In this document: positions 7,722 to 17,703 of the stretch, one piece after another
Layout of the letters: each line of letters begins with the position of its first letter
How positions within the stretch are numbered: position 1 is the stretch's first letter
From: B69-G16 sp964501905
Lineage (GTDB): Archaea > Thermoproteota > Thermoprotei > Thermofilales > B69-G16
DNA: 64,000 nucleotides
Assembly: GCA_964501905.1 (NCBI GenBank)
Contig: CAZCTW010000008.1
Coordinates: 1 to 64,000, forward strand
Direction of reading: 5' to 3'
Notes under the pieces: model-generated
Told to the model about the DNA's origin: nothing
Databases searched by the model: none
What the model saw: the letters and a program-made list of their open reading frames with translations, nothing else
Position numbers and translations under genes: made by a program

Positions 7722-10343
7722 ATGAAGAGGAAAGCCATAGTAGTATCGCATACCCACTGGGACAGAGAGTGGTACCTCCCATTTCAGGAATATAGATTAA
7801 GGCTGATCCGCGCCCTAGATAAGGCTATAGACGTACTGCTCAACGATTCTCGGTTTAAAAGCTTCATGCTCGACGGGCAGACCTGCATTCTAGAAGACTA
7901 CCTAGAGCTTAAACCCGAGAAAGAGCCCATAATAAAGAAGTTGGTATCTGAGAGCAGGCTTTTAATCGGCCCGCTCTACACCCAGCCGGATGAGGCGCTA
8001 GCTTCCTCAGAAGCCTTGATCAGAAACTTCCTGATAGGAATTAGAACTGCTCAATCTTTTGGCGGAGTTATGAAGATCGGCTACCTCCCCGACACCTTCG
8101 GCCATACTCCTCAGCTCCCCCAAATACTTAAAGGCTTTAACATAGACATATTCTTCTTTACCAGAGGCCTAGGAGACGAAGAGGACGAGCTTGGAACGGA
8201 GTTTCTCTGGGAAGCCCCCGACGGAAGCAGAGTTTTAACCGTGTACTTCGCCAAGGGCTACTGTAACGCCAATATGCTCGGTGTCGAAAACCCATATATG
8301 GGTAACGTGTGGAGAGCGCCGGACGGCTGGTACACGATTTTTTTCGAAATGTACTTCAGCGAGAAAGAACCGGACTTAGAGAAAGCTAAAGAGAAAACGC
8401 TGGAATTAGCCGAGTACTTGCTGCCGAGGACTCCTTCCGGTGTTTTACTATTGATGAATGGGTGCGACCACCAACCCCCTCAAGCTAAAATAACCGAGAT
8501 TCTAAAATTCCTAAACTCCTCTAGTTTAAAAATAGAATTTGAACATGGGGCTCTAGAAGACTATGTAAAACTAGCCAAGCCCCATGTCGGCAAGCTTAAA
8601 ATCCACAAAGGCGAGCTTAGAGGAGCTAAAACCCACCCCATCCTAGCAGGGGTACTCTCAACTAGAGCCTACCTAAAACAGCTAAACTACAGAGCCCAGC
8701 TCCTCTTGGAAAAATACGCAGAACCCCTAAGCGCTCTCGCTATGCTCGAAGGAATGGACTACCCGACCAAGCCTCTCCTACTGGCTTGGAAGCTCGTCCT
8801 CCAAAATCAAGCCCACGACAGCATATACGGCTCGGGCAGCGACCCCGTTCACGTAGACAACGAATCCCGCTTTCTACAGGCCATAAGCATAGCCAGCAAT
8901 ATCGCCTATGAGTCGGCTCGCTACATCGCGGAGCAACACAGCGGAGGCGAGGGCTTATCCGTCTTGGTCTATAATCCTTCAAGCTGGTCTAGAACAGATG
9001 TAGTTCTGGTAGCCCTACCAGCGGAAGAGGCGGCAGAAGGTTTAATAGCCGTCGACGATAAGGGCAGTAAATCTCCACTCCAGATTATAGGAGAGGAGGT
9101 GTTCGGAAAGAAGATTAAATTAGCCGTTTTCCTCGCGAGAGAGGTTCCGCCTCTAGGGTATAAAGTGTACAGATTAGAGAAGGGAGGCGTGTCTGAGAGG
9201 CGTAATTCCGGTAGCCTCCACACGATTGAAAACGAGTATTTCAGAGTGGAGGCTGACCCCGAGAAGGGAGGCGTGCTAAAAATAGTGGATAAGGAGAGCG
9301 GCGTGGTCTACGAGGGTTTAAACGTTTTCGTGGACGAGGGCGACGCGGGCGACGAGTATAACTACTCTCCCCCCAAGGAAAGGGATTTAATCGTTGAAAG
9401 CACATCCTTTAAAGCTGAAGTCGAGAAAGAAGAGGGTCCCGTAGCCTCAGTGTTGAGGATTAAGCTTGAAATGGAGATCCCTGAAAAGCTTGAAGGGCAG
9501 TCGCGGTCGGAGAAAACAGTTAAAGTACCGGTAGTGTCCGAGGTCTTCCTCTACAAGGGTGTTAATAGAATAGATATCAGAACTATGGTCGATAATAAGG
9601 CGATGGATCACAGATTTAGAGTTAAATTTCCACTCGGAATAATCTCCGATAAAGTCGCGGCGGATAGCCACTTTTACGTCATAGAGAGGAGCGTTAAACA
9701 GGAAAAGAAGGAAAACTGGATAGAAGTAGTCATGACGCACCCCCAGCTCTACTGGGTCGACGTATCCGACGGCGAGAAAGGAGTTACCATAGCCAACAAG
9801 GGAATACCCGAATACGAAACTCGAGAAGAAGAGGGTGGAGTTGCCCTATACCTAACGTTGTTCAGGAGTATAGGGTGGCTTTCGCGAGACGACCTCCAGA
9901 CCAGGAAGGGGCGCGCGGGACCGCCCATACCCACTCCGGGCGCTCAGTGCCTTAGAAAAATGACGTTCGAGTACTCTATAATACCCCACAGGGGCACTTG
10001 GCTCTCCTCGAAATCCTACCGGATAGCCAGGGAATTCGCCGAGCCTTTAATGGCCGTACCCCTATACTCCCTGAAGGCTACGTCTAGAATGGGGGTCGGC
10101 GTCGAGCCCGCCGAGCTGATAGTTACGGCGTTTAAAAAAGCCGAGGATAATGACGCGTTAATTCTGAGATTCTACAACATCGCTGGCGAGGAGGTAGAAG
10201 GAGTAGTCAAGCTAGGCTTCAAAGTCAAAGAAGTATGGAGAGCCAACCTTAACGAAGAACCATTGGAGAAAATCGGAGAAGGAGATATTATCAAAGTAAA
10301 AGCAAAACCACACAAAGTATACACACTACTTTTAAAACCCTAA
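7722..10343 (+). CDS. GH38 alpha-mannosidase
   Basis: The 873-residue protein begins with SHTHWDREWYLPF (residues 9-21), the zinc-binding His/Asp motif of glycoside hydrolase family 38. IGYLPDTFGHTPQLPQIL (Asp near 124) contains the catalytic nucleophile and zinc ligand, and LLMNGCDHQPP and WKLVLQNQAHDSIYGSGSD complete the active site. The C-terminal half is the long beta domain of the family (NEYFRVEADPEKGGVLKIVDKESG and so on). Length fits the cytoplasmic archaeal and bacterial enzymes, and there is no signal peptide. It should hydrolyse alpha-mannosides, perhaps glycan or mannosylglycerate-type substrates. A clear box A (CTTATAAT, about 7689-7696) lies before the ATG at 7722. Gene alone, both flanks AT-rich. 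Confidence 0.93.
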   Translation: MKRKAIVVSHTHWDREWYLPFQEYRLRLIRALDKAIDVLLNDSRFKSFMLDGQTCILEDYLELKPEKEPIIKKLVSESRLLIGPLYTQPDEALASSEALIRNFLIGIRTAQSFGGVMKIGYLPDTFGHTPQLPQILKGFNIDIFFFTRGLGDEEDELGTEFLWEAPDGSRVLTVYFAKGYCNANMLGVENPYMGNVWRAPDGWYTIFFEMYFSEKEPDLEKAKEKTLELAEYLLPRTPSGVLLLMNGCDHQPPQAKITEILKFLNSSSLKIEFEHGALEDYVKLAKPHVGKLKIHKGELRGAKTHPILAGVLSTRAYLKQLNYRAQLLLEKYAEPLSALAMLEGMDYPTKPLLLAWKLVLQNQAHDSIYGSGSDPVHVDNESRFLQAISIASNIAYESARYIAEQHSGGEGLSVLVYNPSSWSRTDVVLVALPAEEAAEGLIAVDDKGSKSPLQIIGEEVFGKKIKLAVFLAREVPPLGYKVYRLEKGGVSERRNSGSLHTIENEYFRVEADPEKGGVLKIVDKESGVVYEGLNVFVDEGDAGDEYNYSPPKERDLIVESTSFKAEVEKEEGPVASVLRIKLEMEIPEKLEGQSRSEKTVKVPVVSEVFLYKGVNRIDIRTMVDNKAMDHRFRVKFPLGIISDKVAADSHFYVIERSVKQEKKENWIEVVMTHPQLYWVDVSDGEKGVTIANKGIPEYETREEEGGVALYLTLFRSIGWLSRDDLQTRKGRAGPPIPTPGAQCLRKMTFEYSIIPHRGTWLSSKSYRIAREFAEPLMAVPLYSLKATSRMGVGVEPAELIVTAFKKAEDNDALILRFYNIAGEEVEGVVKLGFKVKEVWRANLNEEPLEKIGEGDIIKVKAKPHKVYTLLLKP

Positions 10344-10649
10344 CACTATAAATGTCTAAGCCTTAGACTTCTTTACAAATTATAAGCCCGAGTTATAATC
10401 GAGAAGCATACTTTTAGCCATACTAGATAGAATGAAAATGCAGCAGATACTGGGTACCTATCCTAATTGGAAGGGATCGGGGTTTATGTTATGCGTATCT
10501 CCATGAAATAGGATTATGTTGCTTAATTATTGAGGCAATTTCTTGTTTTTCGCTGAAATTTTAAAATAAATGTCTTATATTTCTCTTTAAAAAGTGTGTA
10601 ATAATAAAGTAAATATACTGGAGATGTTACTATACTATTATTGGTTAGA
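10344..10649. other. Intergenic stretch, no gene seen
   Basis: About 300 AT-rich bases between the mannosidase and the surface peptidase. A 24-codon frame from an ATG near 10432 is too short to support. The last 50 bases contain AAATATACTGG near 10610 and a purine-rich patch, suited to a promoter of the peptidase gene. Nothing else was recognised. Confidence 0.4.
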
Positions 10650-13600
10650 ATGAAAATAGCTCTAATCATATTTTTAATAGCGATTGTCGCTATAGGGGTT
10701 GCGGGAGCCCTGATATACTATTACAAGCTTCAACCCTTTAAAGAAGAACTTCCAGAATATGAGAAAGTCAGCATTGTAGCTTTAAACTACGACTTAGATA
10801 AGTACGTGGGCAAGAAGGTAACAGTTGCGGGCTACTACGGACATGGCAAATACTACGGCGAAGACGAGGCGTCCTTTCTAATTCTAGACTATAAACGGCT
10901 ATTGCTGGACGAGCCTCTGCTATACGGTACGTGGATAAGGCTCGACGGGAATATCCCGCCCGAGGAATACGATGGTTATATAATTCAAGTAACGGGAGTG
11001 GTGAAGAAGTACAGTGAAGTATACGGCGGGCCAAGCCTGTACGAGATACCCCTCCTCACAGTCGAGGAATATACAGTTGTATCGGAGACTGAGTATTCCA
11101 AGATTAACCACTTTGAGGATTTTAGAGCTGGCGGTTTTTTACAGACTTTAAGAGACAAAGTTAAGGATTGCGACAGAGTTTTGATAATAAGCGGCGGAAT
11201 CGACAAGCACAACAACCATCCGCGGTACAAGAGGAATATAAAAGAGAAAGCTGAAAAATTGAAAGCTTTCGGCTTTAGAGACGAACAGATAATCATAATA
11301 TACTACGACGGAAACGACTTCACCGTAGATGGCAAAAACATAGACGTTAAATATAGAGCGACCAAGGAAAACATCAGAAACGTGATACAGCAATTCCTAA
11401 GAGAAATGGATCCTTGTTGTACACTGTACATATTCGTTACCGATCACGGCTTCGGCTACGACGAAAATCAAGGGGATGCTTGGGGGGCTTATAAACTTAA
11501 AAAGTTGACGGGTGAACCCGACCCCCTCGATCCTAGAAACGGAGATCCTGGTAAGAATTACAGAGAGAGCGAACTAGTTATAGACTGTCGACATTTAAAA
11601 GCCAGATATAAAATCTACAACTTCCCTACTGGCACATGGTCTATAGATTACATAGAACACACGAAAACGTATAAGGCTTGGAAGTTTGAAGGAGGCAAAT
11701 GGAAGTTAAAAGCTGTAGGCAAAGATAAAAATGGAGACGGGAAGATAAGTGAAGCAGAGCTCGGTATCAACTTGGATAATAATCCGGGAACAGATGTTAA
11801 AATCGATAAGAGCGATTTAACGGGAATGGACCATTATTATAAAAATTTCAAACTTAACGTGGATGGAGAAAAAGAATATAAAATAGAATATGAAGGCGGG
11901 CGCTACAAGATTAAGGTTAAAGATGCTGCTGGCAACTGGCACGTAATCGGCGAAGACACAAATGGAGACAATATTATCAAAGGCGTTGACCTGGACGATG
12001 ACGGCAGTAAAGACGATGTATTCACATTCCACGAATCGATATGTCTCTACAATGGCGAGGAGCTTTGGGATTACGAGCTGGCTCAATGGCTAAAACCACT
12101 ACACGACAAGGGAATACACATTTATGTGGAGATGGGGCAGTGTTTCGGCGGTGGCTTTATAAAAAACTTAGAAGGTATTGTAGATAGGATTGTTACAGCT
12201 GCTGATGAGAATAGAAAGGCCTATGCAGATAAAGACGGTAGATGGAGTGTTTTCGAACACTTTTTCATACAGAAACTGAGCGAGTTAACGGCTGAGGGAT
12301 GGGATGAAGCCTTTAGAAAAGCCGTAGAGGAAGACGAGAATAAGCAGAAAGCGGATTACGGCAAGTTCCTAGATACTCCACAACTAGGCAAGCCTCCGGA
12401 AAAACCCGACCTTATTATAGAATCTGTTAAGCTTCCAGAGAAGATATGCGTGGACGAAGAAACTCTAGTATCGGTGACTATTAGAAATGTAGGATGGGCT
12501 ACGGCAGAAAACCCCTATGTAAGGCTTTATGTGAACAACAAAATGATAGAGGAGAAAACTTTAAAGATTAAGTTGAAGCCAAGCGAGACTGCTAAAGTAG
12601 AGTTTAAGTGTAAATTTACGGAAAAGGGAAAAGTAAAAGTAAGGGTTGTCGTAAACGAGGTTATCTATCTAATCGGCCCATTTAACGAAGTCTTCATAGA
12701 TAATAACGAGAAAATAGTTGAAGTTGAGGTAAAAACTCCTGATCTAAAAATCAAGAATATCTCGTACTCTCCGGAGAAAATAGAGAAATGTACGAAAGTA
12801 AAATTTAAAGTTGAAGTTGAAAACACGGGGTCCTGTCTGGCCAGAAACTTCAAAGTTAGACTTTTAATCTTAGGCAAAGCTGGAGAAGGACCTCCACCAA
12901 CAGTCTATACGAACGACTCTAGTGTAAAACTGGTTGAGCCGGGTAAAACCAGGACTATAGAATTCGAGTATCATTTCGAAAAACCTGGAAAGTACATAGT
13001 TAAAGCTATAGCAGACCCCGAGAATAAGATAGTTGAGGAGAAAGAGGATGACAACGAAAAAGAGATAGAAATAGAGGTTGTAGAAAGGGAGAAGCTCCCA
13101 GACCTAGGAGTTAAGCTTATAGGTCCGCAAACCCTCTACACGGACACCCTCTATAGGTTTGACGCCATAGTAACTAACTACGGGGAGGTGGAGGCTAGCA
13201 CCACGGTCAAGCTGGAAATCTCGGACGGCAGGGTTTTGGAAAGCGGAGTGGTTCTAGTCCCGCCTGGAGGGAGTATGAATGTAACGTTCTTCCTGAAATT
13301 CAGCAGTCCAGGCACGTATACTTTAACGGCTATCGTAGACCCATACGACACGGTCAGAGAAAGCAATGAAGAAAACAACGTATACGAGATGTACGTAGCG
13401 GTCTCCGAGAAGCCGCTGCCCGACCTAATAGTATCCTACCTAAAAGTCTACTACACCATATACACGAGCGGGGAGTACAGCTACATAGTTATAAGCAAGG
13501 TGGATTTCACCGTGACGAACGCCGGATTTGGAGAATCGCCAGGCGGGATAGTAGTCTACATATGGGTTGACGATCCAGAAAACATTATAGGACAGTACGA

Positions 13601-13808
13601 GTATCCAGACGAGCTCCAGAGCGGAGGATCCTTCAACTATACTCTAGTATTAGAGTACCAGACAAGCTATGGAACACGCACGGTAGGCGCGACTGTGGAC
13701 CCTGGCAACCTCATCGAGGAAGCAAAAGAGGATAATAATACTACAACTGTGGAAATCAGCCCCACAGCCGGACAAAAAATAAAAATTGAAAATCTAAATA
13801 TTCTCTAA
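10650..13808 (+). CDS. Membrane-anchored clan-CD (C13/legumain-like) cysteine peptidase with four CARDB domains
   Basis: The ATG at 10650 gives a 1052-residue protein; a TTG at 10641 would add three residues. Domains in order: one membrane helix (residues 3-23); a small beta domain (VGKKVTVAGYYGHGKYYG); a caspase/legumain-like alpha/beta domain starting DRVLIISGGIDKHNNHPRY and reaching LYIFVTDHGFGYD, with the catalytic His near 266; a 200-residue insertion with two calcium-type loops (DKNGDGKISEAE near 360, DTNGDN and DLDDDGSKDD near 437); IYVEMGQCFGGGFI with the catalytic Cys near 497; then four CARDB repeats, each opening with a PDL motif (near 586, 697, 817, 924). The D-H-G and Q-C-F-G-G pair identifies clan CD. 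The protein should sit outside the cell and process or cross-link surface proteins. The long insertion between His and Cys is unusual. Confidence 0.7.
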   Translation: MKIALIIFLIAIVAIGVAGALIYYYKLQPFKEELPEYEKVSIVALNYDLDKYVGKKVTVAGYYGHGKYYGEDEASFLILDYKRLLLDEPLLYGTWIRLDGNIPPEEYDGYIIQVTGVVKKYSEVYGGPSLYEIPLLTVEEYTVVSETEYSKINHFEDFRAGGFLQTLRDKVKDCDRVLIISGGIDKHNNHPRYKRNIKEKAEKLKAFGFRDEQIIIIYYDGNDFTVDGKNIDVKYRATKENIRNVIQQFLREMDPCCTLYIFVTDHGFGYDENQGDAWGAYKLKKLTGEPDPLDPRNGDPGKNYRESELVIDCRHLKARYKIYNFPTGTWSIDYIEHTKTYKAWKFEGGKWKLKAVGKDKNGDGKISEAELGINLDNNPGTDVKIDKSDLTGMDHYYKNFKLNVDGEKEYKIEYEGGRYKIKVKDAAGNWHVIGEDTNGDNIIKGVDLDDDGSKDDVFTFHESICLYNGEELWDYELAQWLKPLHDKGIHIYVEMGQCFGGGFIKNLEGIVDRIVTAADENRKAYADKDGRWSVFEHFFIQKLSELTAEGWDEAFRKAVEEDENKQKADYGKFLDTPQLGKPPEKPDLIIESVKLPEKICVDEETLVSVTIRNVGWATAENPYVRLYVNNKMIEEKTLKIKLKPSETAKVEFKCKFTEKGKVKVRVVVNEVIYLIGPFNEVFIDNNEKIVEVEVKTPDLKIKNISYSPEKIEKCTKVKFKVEVENTGSCLARNFKVRLLILGKAGEGPPPTVYTNDSSVKLVEPGKTRTIEFEYHFEKPGKYIVKAIADPENKIVEEKEDDNEKEIEIEVVEREKLPDLGVKLIGPQTLYTDTLYRFDAIVTNYGEVEASTTVKLEISDGRVLESGVVLVPPGGSMNVTFFLKFSSPGTYTLTAIVDPYDTVRESNEENNVYEMYVAVSEKPLPDLIVSYLKVYYTIYTSGEYSYIVISKVDFTVTNAGFGESPGGIVVYIWVDDPENIIGQYEYPDELQSGGSFNYTLVLEYQTSYGTRTVGATVDPGNLIEEAKEDNNTTTVEISPTAGQKIKIENLNIL

Positions 13809-14692
13809 TTCTCTTTTCTCCTATATTTGTACTCAGCGTGTTTAATGGCTTTTTCCGTTAACTCTCTGTCTAGCGTCTCGCTTAATTTTTTGGATTTTTC
13901 GTATGCTTTGTCTATAGCATCGATTAGAATAGCCCTAAAACCCTTCTGTTCCAGTACGTGTATAGCGTCTATTGTAACGCCACCCGGTGTTATGACCATA
14001 TCCCTAAGCTCCGCCGGATGTTTACCGGCTTTATTCAAGAGGTAGACAGAGCCTATCATAGTGTGTACGGCTAGCTCGCTCGCGACCTCCCTGGGCAAAC
14101 CGACTTTAAGCCCCGCCAAGAGCATTGCCTCGTAGAACACTAAGACGTAGGCCGGGCCGCTCCCGCTGTACGCCGTTACGGCGTCCATATACCTCTCGTC
14201 CACTACTACGCAGTACCCCATACTGTCGAACAACTCCTTTACTCTCTGGAGTTCTTCCTCCGTTACGTTAGAGCCGGGAGATATAGCGGTGGCCGAGTAG
14301 CCGGCTATTATACTGATATTAGGCATAGCCCTCACCACTTTTACGTCTTTGACTAACTTCTCGATGTAGGAGGTGGAGATGGCCGCGGCGACGGATATCA
14401 GCAATTTGCCCTGGAGCAGGTCCGAAATCTCCTCGAGTACTTCTTTAACTTGGTAGGGCTTAACACATAGAAAAACTATATCCGCGTCTTTCACGGCTTT
14501 CCTATTATCCAAGATTATTTCAACGGGCAGGTCTATAGCCTCCCGTCTCCTAGCGGTTTTAACAGTCCCGATTAAATTCCTGTAGCCAGCTTTTAGAAGT
14601 CCCCGAAGTATTCCCTCGCCTATCTTACCGACGCCTATAACAGCTATCCTGCAGTTTTTAAACTCGCGCTCCACTCTAGAGCACACGCTCAT
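13805..14692 (-). CDS. proC: Pyrroline-5-carboxylate reductase
   Basis: The 295-residue enzyme should reduce pyrroline-5-carboxylate to proline with NAD(P)H in the cytoplasm. Evidence is the Rossmann start CRIAVIGVGKIGEGILRGLL, the VFLCVKPYQVKEVL segment, VVRAMPNISIIAGYSATAISPG, and the C-terminal signature AVTAYSGSGPAYVLVFYEAM with MVITPGGVTIDAIHVLEQ. All family motifs are intact. The residues before CRIAVIG are few, so the ATG at 14692 is reasonable. It converges with the surface peptidase gene, the two overlapping by four bases at their stops. No other proline gene is nearby. Confidence 0.95.
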   Translation of the reverse strand: MSVCSRVEREFKNCRIAVIGVGKIGEGILRGLLKAGYRNLIGTVKTARRREAIDLPVEIILDNRKAVKDADIVFLCVKPYQVKEVLEEISDLLQGKLLISVAAAISTSYIEKLVKDVKVVRAMPNISIIAGYSATAISPGSNVTEEELQRVKELFDSMGYCVVVDERYMDAVTAYSGSGPAYVLVFYEAMLLAGLKVGLPREVASELAVHTMIGSVYLLNKAGKHPAELRDMVITPGGVTIDAIHVLEQKGFRAILIDAIDKAYEKSKKLSETLDRELTEKAIKHAEYKYRRKEN

Positions 14693-14745
14693 TAAAGATA
14701 TTAATTTTTCTTTGAAAAACGGAAGTAAACTAAAAATCTATGAAT

Positions 14746-15342
14746 TCACTCCCCGTACTTTAAAGGCTTATTCATTAAGTTAAGCACGATCCTTATAAAA
14801 TCCGTACCACGTATCCTGCCCAGCAATCCTTTAGGGGTCGCACCAGCTCGGAGGAGGGGAAGCTCTGTAATCAGATAGCCATACTGGTTGCGGTGCGGTA
14901 TAAAGCAGTAATTCCAGCAAAGCCTACAGAACTCTTTCGCCAGTTTCTCACTGTCTAGGAAATCGGCGACCATTACGATTTTACCTTTTCTCCGCGCGTA
15001 GACTAGGTATTTAAGCGCTGTCGCGGTTTCCTCTACTGGTACCCTGACGCTTTTCCCGTCGCGGAGAGTATACCAGACTTCTTCGCGCAGTAAACCGTCA
15101 ATAGCGGACAGAAACTTAGGATCCGATAATAGCTCGACAGCAGACCCTATATTTACGAAAACCTTGAATCCCCTACCATATTTTCCCTTAATGGTCATGG
15201 AGATGTTAAAGACAGAATCCACTATCAGCTTTGACAAGTTTAAACTAGCCGCCCACTCGAGCCCGTTTTCGCTTACCATTACGCACGCGTCGATGTTATC
15301 AAAGTATACGCCGTCAAAGTCCAGCTCGTAAGCTTTACACAC
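14746..15342 (-). pseudogene. C-terminal part of a frameshifted GH114/TM1410-like domain
   Basis: The 198-codon frame starts at a GTG and reads directly into YELDFDGVYFDNIDAC, an internal motif of the GH114/TM1410-like TIM barrel (FDGVYLDNID), not a natural N-terminus. The missing start of this barrel is found upstream in two other frames. AYVNFGYAE ends the frame of the deacetylase-like gene. AEDYWPRIRGENWVHEE and YFVEYWNPRWHE are in a third frame at about 15460-15360. Each jump equals a shift of -1. Together with 15353-17005 this was one gene of about 750 codons. The family includes endo-alpha-1,4-galactosaminidases. Whether the breaks are natural or assembly errors cannot be decided here. 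Confidence 0.7.
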
Positions 15343-15352
15343 CTTCTCCAGA

Positions 15353-17005
15353 CTATCTCATGCCACCTCGGGTTCCAGTATTCGACGAAGTACTCGCCCT
15401 CGTACTCCGTCTCTTCGTGAACCCAGTTCTCCCCCCGTATTCTAGGCCAGTAATCCTCCGCTGCTCGGCGTACCCGAAGTTCACATAGGCGAGAACTAGC
15501 TCGCTCTGCTTCTTTAGCATCTCTACATCTTTACTGCTAAGCCCCTCCTCAAACTCTAAAACTAGTATCCTAAAATTCCTACCAATAATATTTTCAGGGT
15601 TTACTTCGGTCAAGTAGTAACACGCGAAGTCTTTAACCACGCTACGCAACTCCTTCAACACCTCCTCCAACCTGCGAATCGCCCGCTCCTGTCGCTCATA
15701 GTAGTCTTCAAGCTCTCCGCCCGACACCGTGTGGTCTACCCAAAAAGCCTCCGTATCCACCACGCCGGAGACCTCCTCTGCAAATCTACTCCAGTTTTCT
15801 CCGCTCAACCTAGATAAACGGTAGGAAGCCTCGCCGAGAAGCACCCTATAAATCTCCCACTTCTCCTCGGACCCGGAAACGAGCCTAAGAACTGTCTGGT
15901 TAAAACTGTCCACCTCCACGGCATACCCGTCCGCCTCCGCTATGAAATCCGCTAACCTACATATTCTCGCTTTACCCTGCTCAGCCATCTCGGAAAGCTC
16001 TAGAATAAGCTCGAGGAATCCTTGAAGTGTCTCCTCGCTCTCCCCAATACCCTCTAGAGCTACAGTTATGATAGTCGGCTTTCCCTCCAAGATAAACTCA
16101 ATCGGATTTACGCTGGGATAACGGGATGCCTGTACCACAATCACTCCACCACAGTTTAGAAAACGCGTTGAACCCCCATGGCGGGCGATTACATATTCTA
16201 TACCCGACTGTTTCAGCGCTTTAAGAACCCTATCGTCAATCTCGCCCCAGGGAGCGTCCACAACCCCCGCCAGAGTATTCTCATATTTTCCGGAGAGAAA
16301 CTCCTGTGCGGCTAGGACCTCTGCCTTCACGATTTCGTCGGGTAGCTTCGTTAAAGCCACATGCGAGTACGTAAAGCTAATAACCGCGTCAGCATCCTCC
16401 AATATCCAACCCAGCAGTTCAGGTTTAGCGTTTGTAGGATAGTACGCGACGGAGTACGGAAGAGCGAGGTCTACTAGTTGACGAGCGACCTCTTCCCCAG
16501 CTCTTACATGTTCAAGCTTACACGCGCCGACCTCTATCAATATGGCAACAGGCGGCGCCGAGTAATTCTCCGGCAACCAACCGACAACTCGCCGAACGTA
16601 CTTAAACGACCCAGCCTCTGAAAGCGGAGCACTCTTGTTTACCACTACATAGTAGGTTTCATTAACGTCGAGATCGCACTGAACAAGCGAGAAGTTAACC
16701 GTTCTATACTCGCTCCCCCCTAGACATACGGGTCCTACTGGAAGCTTTAGCTCGCACACTAGATCGCCCTTGCTGTCCAGTATGTAAACAACATCAACAC
16801 ATCCAGTATCCGATCCGACATTTCTAATCTTTACAGTCAATGTATCATTAGAGAGAGAAACATCCTCTACAAGCAACATTGCCCGCTGGCTCGGTTGTTC
16901 ACCGCCAGTATTCTCTAAGCCAAGCTCTCGATTGACGTAGTACAACGTTAAAGCAACCACTACTACAGTTAAAAACACCAAGATCAGGACTGCTTTCCAA
17001 TTCAT
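15353..17005 (-). pseudogene. N-terminal part of a membrane-anchored deacetylase-GH114 fusion
   Basis: The 550-codon frame has an N-terminal membrane helix (residues 5-23) and a CARDB-like beta domain (MLLVEDVSLSNDTLTVKIRN). A polysaccharide-deacetylase-like region follows (APPVAILIEVGA, then DADAVISFTYSH, and GVVDAPWGEIDDRVLKALKQSG, the NodB-like strand). A helical linker comes next, and the last sense residues are LAYVNFGYAEQ, the opening of a GH114/TM1410 barrel. After that the frame reads nonsense for 30 residues and stops. The sequence CAGCGGAG just after GCCGAG looks like an 8-base imperfect duplication; removing it would give GYAEDYW, the expected barrel motif. A second shift lies near 15355. 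Deacetylase plus galactosaminidase on one chain suggests processing of an acetylated amino-sugar polymer. Confidence 0.65.
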
Positions 17006-17280
17006 GGCAAACTAACAAATAGACAGTACAATAAATTCTTAATGAGAACTATTCGCTTATTCGAGTATTTGAGAAATTTCAACTCGAGACATAGAGTTGT
17101 GGTTTTATGGCTTCTCTGAAAGTCTCCGACCATATACAAACCCAAGAAAATGAATGGGAAGCACTGCTCAAACTTCTATAACTTCTAAAATACATAGGTA
17201 GCTACAATCGACTTCTAGCAACTATACATAAACAAAATTATATAATGGGTCTATCCGTAGTACAAGAGGGTATGTAGGCC
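17006..17280. other. Intergenic, promoter of HEPN gene
   Basis: AT-rich gap between the divergent deacetylase and HEPN genes. A strong box A, ATTATATAAT, lies at 17237-17246, about 35 bases before the TTG start of the HEPN gene. No frame longer than about 40 codons with protein-like content was seen. Confidence 0.5.
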
Positions 17281-17703
17281 TTGCTAGACGAGGATGAGTT
17301 TAGAAGATGGATTAAAAGCGCTAGGCATACGTTAAGCTCGGCGAGGCGCGACCTCAGTGCAGGTGATTTCAACTGGTCATGCTTTAAGGCTCAGCAAGCG
17401 GCCGAGTGCGCTATAAAGGCGTTCCTCTGGGGGATAGGCAAGCCCGAATATGGTCACGCGTTGACACGCCTCGTCCAAGGAGTAGGCGATATTCCAGACG
17501 ATATATATGAGGCTTGCGCTAGGCTCGACAAGTACTATACAGCTCCACGATACGCGGATATGTGGAGCGAGGGTAGTCCCCACGAATACTATACTAGGAA
17601 GGAAGCCGAGGAAGCAATTTATTATGCTGAGCTCATTATTAATTTCATTGAAGATAGATGGAAATTCTTGAAGAAAGGCGGAAAGAACGTCAGCGAAGGA
17701 TAA
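17281..17703 (+). CDS. HEPN domain protein
   Basis: The 140-residue protein is all-helical with the HEPN pattern: WIKSARHTLSSARRDLSAGDFNWSCFKAQQAAECAIKAFL, then GHALTRLVQGV and a last helix EAEEAIYYAELIINFI. It lacks the R-x4-6-H ribonuclease motif of HepT toxins, so it may be the nucleotidyltransferase partner type rather than an RNase. The start is TTG, placed by the box A at 17237 and by the QAAE helix spacing. The nucleotidyltransferase gene overlaps its last 46 bases. Such HEPN/MNT pairs are abundant in thermophilic archaea and some act as toxin-antitoxin systems. Confidence 0.85.
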   Translation: MLDEDEFRRWIKSARHTLSSARRDLSAGDFNWSCFKAQQAAECAIKAFLWGIGKPEYGHALTRLVQGVGDIPDDIYEACARLDKYYTAPRYADMWSEGSPHEYYTRKEAEEAIYYAELIINFIEDRWKFLKKGGKNVSEG

